Assembly (NCBI GenBank): GCA_039649115.1
Contig: JBBWZQ010000291.1
Span: forward strand, 1-19,621
DNA: 19,621 nt
Direction of reading: 5' to 3'
Source: DATEJJ01 sp039649115
GTDB lineage: Bacteria; Actinomycetota; Actinomycetes; Mycobacteriales; Micromonosporaceae
Shown: piece by piece, positions 15,287 to 19,621 of the stretch
Layout: the number at the start of each line of letters is the position of its first letter
How positions within the stretch are numbered: position 1 is the stretch's first letter
Translations under genes and position numbers: made by a program
The notes under the pieces: model-generated
Seen by the model: only the letters and a program-made list of their open reading frames with translations
Databases searched by the model: none
Told to the model about the DNA's origin: nothing

Positions 15287-17343
15287 TCCGGCGGATGGCC
15301 CGCGACGACGGGGGTGCCGCCCTCATCCTCGTCCTGCTCCTGGTCACCGTGGTGGCGCTGGTGTTGTCCGTGACCCTGTCGGTGGCCGACACCAGCCTGC
15401 GTGCCACCGTCAACCTGCGGGCCCAGGCCGCGGTCGGCTACACCGCCGACGGCGCGGTGCAGGCGGCCATCAACACCATCCGCAACAGCACCTACGCCGC
15501 GGGTACCGGACAGAGCTGCTTCGGCGGCTCCAACACCCTGACCCTGAACACCTTCGCCGGTACCTCCTCGGCCGCGGTCACCTGCTCGCCCGACCCGGCC
15601 AAGGTACGCATCCAATGCCCGTCGCTGGCCCAGTGCAACCGGCCGGGTGCCGCGATCCTGGCCCTGGGCAAGGTCAGCGGCGAGGACGGCATCAACCTCC
15701 AGCAACCCAGCGGGTCCCAGTTCAAGGTGCACGGAACCGTCTTCTCGAACTCGACCATCGACGTGGTCAACGGCAGCCTGGTGACCAACGCCCCCGCCTA
15801 CGCGCGGGGCGCCTGTGTCGGGACCGTCATGAGTACCCCGAGCGCGGCGTGCAACTACGGCACCACCGCCAACGCCCTCGGCGACGACCCCGGGTACCTC
15901 CCGGCGGTGAGCTCCGCACCCGTATACCGGGCGCTGCCCGCCTGTACCACGCCCGGTTCGGTCGTCACCTTCCAGCCCGGGTACTACGACAACGCGGCCG
16001 GGCTGAGCGCCATGATGGCCGGCAACAGCGCCTGCCGGCACAGCACCTGGTGGTTCCAGCCGGGCACGTACTACTTCGACTTCCACAACACCGGCACCAA
16101 CGCCAACCCGCTGCTGCCCACCACCGGTGGCAATGTGTGGACGGTCAACGACGGGTACCTCGTGGCGGGTACCCCGACCAACGCCGCCGGGGTCAAGGTG
16201 GCCACGCCCGCGGTACCGGCGAGCATCCCGGGCGCCTGCGACAACCCCATCAACGACCCGACCGCCACCGGCGTGCAGTTCATCTTCGGCGGGGACAGCC
16301 AGTTCGCCGTCAAGGCCGGCCAGGCCGAGATCTGCGGCACCTACAGCAGCACCCGGCCGCCCCTGGCGCTGTACGGGCTCACCTCGGGCAGCGAGACCAC
16401 CACCGCGTTGACCAACCTCACCCTCACCGCAGTCCCCGCCGCCGGCCCGTTCAGCGGCGCGACAGTACCGAACCTGTCCACCATGGACACAACAACGTAC
16501 GCCTCCTGGAAGAGCGGCAAGAAGAACGACAGCGGCACCGTGACCGTCGGCGGGTTCGCGCCGCCGTCCGCCATACCGGCCGGCTCGGTACTGAAGTCCG
16601 CCACGGTCAAGGTGACCCACCGGCACGCCGACACCGGGACCACGGACACCCTGAACGTGAGCCTGACCCCGAACGGCGGCACCGCGATCAGCGGCAGCAG
16701 CACCGGGCACCCGGGCGGCGCCGCGTTCCAGACGGACACGGTGACCCTGGACGCGGCAGCCACCGGCGCGATCGCCCAGGCGGTCCACGACGGTACCTTC
16801 ACCGGCGCCGCCATCGCGCTGACCGCCGGCCTGACCGCCAACAACGACACGGAGGACCTCGACGCCATCCGGCTCGACCTCAGCTACGTCGCGCCGGCCT
16901 TGCGCGCCGGGACCGGCTGCGTCACGGCGACGCCGTACACGGGTAACGGCAGCACGTCGTGCGCGGTGCTCACCACTGTGAACAACTCCGGCAACCAGTT
17001 CTACGTGCAGGGCACCACGTACCTGCCCGGTGGGGTGGTGGACATCACCCTGAACAACGCAACCGAACAGATCTTCAGGTTCGGCGTCATCGCCCGCTCG
17101 GTGTGGGTCAAGGAGACTGGCAGCTTCGCCTACACCGGGGTGGTCATCGAGGTACCCGACGACGCGCCCGGCTTCGTACTCGGCGTTTACCTGACCGCGT
17201 ACGTCTGCGAGAACTCCGCCACCTGCGCCGCATCCGGTACCCCGCAGGTGCGGGCGAAGGTGGCGATCATCGACCCTGACCCGGCCACCCCGGTGTCCGG
17301 GAAACGCCAGGTCGCCGTCCTGAGCTGGTCCAGCCCCAGCTGA
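15283..17343 (+). CDS. Large PilX-like pilus-associated protein
   Basis: 686 residues; ATG at 15283 overlaps the upstream stop (ATGA) and has GGAGG at 15273-15277. The N-terminus (RDDGGAALILVLLLVTVVALVLS) resembles the PilX N-terminal domain: a short basic/acidic leader ending in GG, a 20-residue hydrophobic helix without Glu5, then a polar helix (RAQAAVGYTADGAVQAAIN) where PilX proteins have an AEAAL-type segment. PilX of Gram-negatives is under 250 residues, so this one carries a very large extracellular part. It is Thr/Ser/Asn/Gly-rich and looks all-beta, with many paired Cys. Residues ~390-542 (SATVKVTHRHAD, DTLNVSLTPNGG, LTANNDTEDLDAIRLDLSYV) look like an inserted beta-sandwich module. 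Three pilin-like proteins in this order suggest a tip complex with this one as the exposed, possibly adhesive, component; that function is inferred. Confidence 0.75.
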   Translation: MIRRMARDDGGAALILVLLLVTVVALVLSVTLSVADTSLRATVNLRAQAAVGYTADGAVQAAINTIRNSTYAAGTGQSCFGGSNTLTLNTFAGTSSAAVTCSPDPAKVRIQCPSLAQCNRPGAAILALGKVSGEDGINLQQPSGSQFKVHGTVFSNSTIDVVNGSLVTNAPAYARGACVGTVMSTPSAACNYGTTANALGDDPGYLPAVSSAPVYRALPACTTPGSVVTFQPGYYDNAAGLSAMMAGNSACRHSTWWFQPGTYYFDFHNTGTNANPLLPTTGGNVWTVNDGYLVAGTPTNAAGVKVATPAVPASIPGACDNPINDPTATGVQFIFGGDSQFAVKAGQAEICGTYSSTRPPLALYGLTSGSETTTALTNLTLTAVPAAGPFSGATVPNLSTMDTTTYASWKSGKKNDSGTVTVGGFAPPSAIPAGSVLKSATVKVTHRHADTGTTDTLNVSLTPNGGTAISGSSTGHPGGAAFQTDTVTLDAAATGAIAQAVHDGTFTGAAIALTAGLTANNDTEDLDAIRLDLSYVAPALRAGTGCVTATPYTGNGSTSCAVLTTVNNSGNQFYVQGTTYLPGGVVDITLNNATEQIFRFGVIARSVWVKETGSFAYTGVVIEVPDDAPGFVLGVYLTAYVCENSATCAASGTPQVRAKVAIIDPDPATPVSGKRQVAVLSWSSPS

Positions 17344-17347
17344 CCAG
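17323..17347 (+). terminator. Possible weak terminator at the end of the pilus operon
   Basis: AGCTGG (17323-17328) pairs with CCAGCT (17336-17341), and as an alternative CTGGTC (17325-17330) pairs with GACCAG (17342-17347), around the stop codon of the PilX-like gene. Stems are only 6 bp with no T-run. Confidence 0.25.
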
Positions 17348-17824
17348 ACACGTACCCGACCCGAGGAATGCCCGCTTGCCACCGGCCACCTGTTGGGACC
17401 TGACCCGGCTCTACGCGGACGCCGCCCCTGGACTACGCGCTTACGCCACCGTGAAGAAATACACCGACAACTAAATCTCCCTCAGCTGACTTCATAGACC
17501 CGACCGGCTCAGTACGGTGAACACAGCGATCGACACGGTTCAGCTCGGCGATCGACATGAACAGCTGGTCCTCAGCCAGTCATCGACGCCAATGCCGTTC
17601 TCGGTGCGCCGCGCAGTGGTCACAGGCCATCTCCGGTACCCGACCCAGGTCTCAGGGCACCTCGCGACCTCGACCGCTCGCCGTCGACACCTCGTGCTGG
17701 CGGAACTCCTTGATTCTGCGGCGCGGGCGCCGATGGCGGGATAGTCGACCGGCGGAGGCCGCACCGGATCGGTCCCGTGCGGGAAGTCGGCACGACGGTG
17801 AGGCAGGATGGGGGCTTCCAAGCC
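17344..17824. other. Intergenic region between pilus operon and diguanylate cyclase
   Basis: About 480 bp. A 32-codon frame (TTG 17376 to TAA 17474, with GAGGA at 17363-17367) is the only small open frame with a possible ribosome site; its product resembles nothing I know. The segment 17450-17515 is AT-richer than its surroundings and may hold the promoter of the downstream gene. GCGATCGACA occurs twice, at 17526-17535 and 17548-17557, exactly 22 bp apart. Confidence 0.4.
17526..17557 (+). promoter_or_regulatory. Direct repeat pair GCGATCGACA, 22-bp period (possible operator)
   Basis: Two identical 10-mers start 22 bp apart, which places them on the same face of the helix two turns apart, about 270 bp before the diguanylate cyclase start. 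That is the geometry of a paired regulator site, but no regulator is known. Confidence 0.3.
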
Positions 17825-19480
17825 ATGACCGTGGACGGGTCGGGCGTCACCGAACCCAGCGGGCAGGCCGGGCGGGCCGGCCGGCGCAGGCCATACCGGT
17901 GGGCTCCCGCCATGGCTGTCGCACTCGTCGTGATCTATGTGGCGTGGATCCACGCCGATTTCGGCGGCAAGCAGGTTACGGTTGCGTTCTCCGACATCAT
18001 CATCGGATTTGCCGCCGCTGCGGCGGGCGGCGGTTGCCTTGTCGCCTGGAGGCGGCTTGCGGGCTGGGCGAGCCGGGGCTGGATGCTGATGGGCATCGGA
18101 ATGTTCTTCTGGGCACTCGGCGAGACGATATGGACCGGTTACGAAGTGCTGCTGGGGCGCGAGGTACCTTTCCCGTCGCTCGCGGATGCGGGCTTCCTGA
18201 TCATGGTTCCGCTGACCCTGGTCGGCATCGCCGCGATGCTCGACTTCCACCACAGCGCGCTGCGGACGCTGCTGGACGCGCTCATGGTCGCCGGCTCCCT
18301 GCTGTTCGTGAGTTGGCCGACAGTGCTGGAGCCGACGTACCGGGCCGGTGGCCAGGGCCTGGTCGCCCGCAGCATCGCACTGGCCTATCCGATCGGCGAT
18401 ATCGTCGTGGCGAGTATGGCTTTCGTACTACTGAGCCAGACGGCGCGGCAGACGCGCGCAACGCTGGCGCTGGCGGGCGCCGGAATGCTGTCGCTCGCCG
18501 TCGCGGACAGCGGCTTCGCCTACCTGACCGTTCACAACACGTACAGCTCCGCCAGCATCGTCGACCCCGGCTGGTTTGTCGGGTTCCTTCTGATCGCGCT
18601 GGCCGGCCTGCGGGTTACCGCCGCCGGGCGGCGCAACACCACGCCGTTACTGGTGGGCCTGCCCTACATCCCGCTCGCGGCGGCAATGGTGACATCTGCG
18701 GTCCTTCAGATCACCCGGGAGAGATTCGGCACGTTCCAGTTCGTCACCTTGATGACCTTGGTCACGCTGGTAGTCCTGCGCCAGGTCGTCACGCTGCGGG
18801 AGAACCTCACGCTGACCCGCAAGCTCAGCACCACCGTGGGCGAACTGCGCCACAGGGAGGAAGAACTGCGCCATCTCGCCTTCCACGACCCGCTGACCGG
18901 CCTGGCCAACCGGTCTATGCTCCAGTACCAGACCGAGCGGACCATCGAGCGGCAGAGTCGCGACCAGACCTCGGTGGGAATCATGTATATCGACCTCGAC
19001 GGCTTCAAAAAGGTCAACGACGGGTTTGGCCACCCCGTTGGAGACGCGTTGCTGGTCCTGGCCGCTGACCGGCTACGCAGGTGCAGCCGGCCCACCGACA
19101 CCGTCGCGCGCATCGGCGGCGACGAGTTCGCGATGCTGCTCGACGGGCTAGCCACCGAGCGCGACGCTGAAGTCGTGGCCCAGCGTGTTGTCGCGGAACT
19201 GGCCGAGCCGTTCCAGGCCGAAGGGCATACCCTGCGTATCAGTGCAAGCGTTGGCGTGGCGGTGCAGCGCCCCGGTCAGGGGCATGCCGGTGAACTGCTA
19301 CGCGACGCGGACGTGGCGATGTACAACGCCAAATTCGGGGGGAAAGGCACGTTCGTCTGCTTCGATGCGAACCTGCGCAGCAGCATCCTCACCGCAACCA
19401 CATCCCGACGCCCTGGACCCGTTGGAGCCTCGCCGGCGGACCAGGATAATCCTGTAGTTGCCAGAGCGACTCACGCATAG
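17825..19480 (+). CDS. Membrane-bound diguanylate cyclase (GGDEF) with N-terminal multi-TM sensor
   Basis: 551 residues from ATG 17825, with GGGGG at 17810-17814 (10-nt spacer); a GTG 48 bp upstream is in frame but lacks a ribosome site. Residues ~20-320 contain about ten hydrophobic helices (for example AMAVALVVIYVAWI, GWMLMGIGMFFWALGETIW, LDALMVAGSLLFVSWP), a membrane sensor of unknown ligand. A short helical linker (LTRKLSTTVGELRHREEEL) leads to a GGDEF domain starting LAFHDPLTGLANR (~350). The active site RIGGDEF is intact (GGDEF at 431-435). RPTD at 422-425, five residues before it, is a complete RxxD inhibitory site for c-di-GMP product feedback. YIDLDGFKKVND holds the metal-binding Asp. 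There is no EAL or HD-GYP domain, so it should make, not degrade, c-di-GMP. It lies codirectional with the pilus operon, 481 bp downstream. A regulatory link is plausible but not shown. Confidence 0.9.
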   Translation: MTVDGSGVTEPSGQAGRAGRRRPYRWAPAMAVALVVIYVAWIHADFGGKQVTVAFSDIIIGFAAAAAGGGCLVAWRRLAGWASRGWMLMGIGMFFWALGETIWTGYEVLLGREVPFPSLADAGFLIMVPLTLVGIAAMLDFHHSALRTLLDALMVAGSLLFVSWPTVLEPTYRAGGQGLVARSIALAYPIGDIVVASMAFVLLSQTARQTRATLALAGAGMLSLAVADSGFAYLTVHNTYSSASIVDPGWFVGFLLIALAGLRVTAAGRRNTTPLLVGLPYIPLAAAMVTSAVLQITRERFGTFQFVTLMTLVTLVVLRQVVTLRENLTLTRKLSTTVGELRHREEELRHLAFHDPLTGLANRSMLQYQTERTIERQSRDQTSVGIMYIDLDGFKKVNDGFGHPVGDALLVLAADRLRRCSRPTDTVARIGGDEFAMLLDGLATERDAEVVAQRVVAELAEPFQAEGHTLRISASVGVAVQRPGQGHAGELLRDADVAMYNAKFGGKGTFVCFDANLRSSILTATTSRRPGPVGASPADQDNPVVARATHA

Positions 19481-19577
19481 CCAGGGTGGCGGGGCACGAA
19501 GGGGTTGGCGACCACCATGCTGCGCGCGCGTCGGCGCTGGTGGCCGGCCGGCCGTGCGGCGTTGCCGCCAACGGAGA

Positions 19578-19616
19578 CAAACCGGCGGTGCTGCCCGTTG
19601 TGGCGTTGCCGGTTTG
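19578..19616. terminator. Inverted repeat downstream of the diguanylate cyclase
   Basis: CAAACCGGC (19578-19586) and GCCGGTTTG (19608-19616) are perfectly complementary over 9 bp with a 21-nt loop, about 100 bp after the GGDEF gene stop. It could be a terminator or the edge of something beyond the window. The rest of 19481-19621 shows no gene. Confidence 0.35.
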
Positions 19617-19621
19617 CTTGG

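Noticed and set aside
17540..18253. 237-codon minus-strand frame over the start of the GGDEF gene
   Set aside because: Antisense to a well-supported membrane protein; its product has no recognisable features.
1..19621. CRISPR array, rRNA, complete IS or prophage
   Set aside because: No regularly spaced repeats, rRNA-like sequence, intact transposase or phage structural genes are visible.

Overview
The window is very GC-rich with strong third-position GC bias, Shine-Dalgarno sites of GGAGG type, frequent GTG starts and ATGA/TGATG gene overlaps. Its gene content (a CE1-type secreted esterase tail, a Sec-secreted RHS/HINT polymorphic toxin, a reduced Gram-positive type IV pilus operon) points to a filamentous or soil actinomycete. 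Micromonosporaceae-like is my guess; no marker here proves the family.

Layout. (i) 1-240: the 3' end of a secreted CE1/PHB-depolymerase-family esterase. (ii) 241-629: non-coding, with a truncated insertion-sequence remnant (minus-strand start of a transposase behind a 74-bp imperfect palindrome). (iii) 630-1385, minus strand: a classical SDR oxidoreductase. (iv) 1386-1985: about 600 bp of divergent intergenic DNA. (v) 1986-8087: a 2033-residue secreted RHS/YD-repeat protein ending in an RHS core, an Ala/Lys-rich helical linker, a pretoxin HINT domain and a 110-residue C-terminal toxin with an HH...H (HNH-like) pattern. It is followed 26 bp later by a 149-residue putative immunity gene. (vi) 8564-9582: about 1 kb without an intact gene. 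It holds the degraded tail of an Rpn/DUF-type gene, short direct repeats and a well-formed two-stem RNA-like structure ahead of the pilin gene.

(vii) 9583-17343: a type IV pilus locus read in one direction. The major pilin (pilA-like) is followed by a strong hairpin, then pilT, pilB, pilC, a PilV-like minor pilin, a PilW-like minor pilin and a very large PilX-like protein. From pilT onward the genes overlap or nearly touch, so they are probably one transcript. PilB should power extension, PilT retraction, PilC is the inner-membrane platform, and the pilin-like proteins probably form the fibre and its tip complex. Prepilin peptidase and PilM/N/O equivalents are not in the window; the outer-membrane secretin is not expected in a monoderm. 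(viii) 17825-19480: a ten-helix membrane diguanylate cyclase with intact GGDEF and I-site, a plausible c-di-GMP input to the neighbouring pilus.

The points most worth a second look are the fourfold 18-bp repeat that multiplies the pilC-stop/pilin-start junction, the unassigned RNA structure in the pilA leader, and the RHS toxin/immunity pair.
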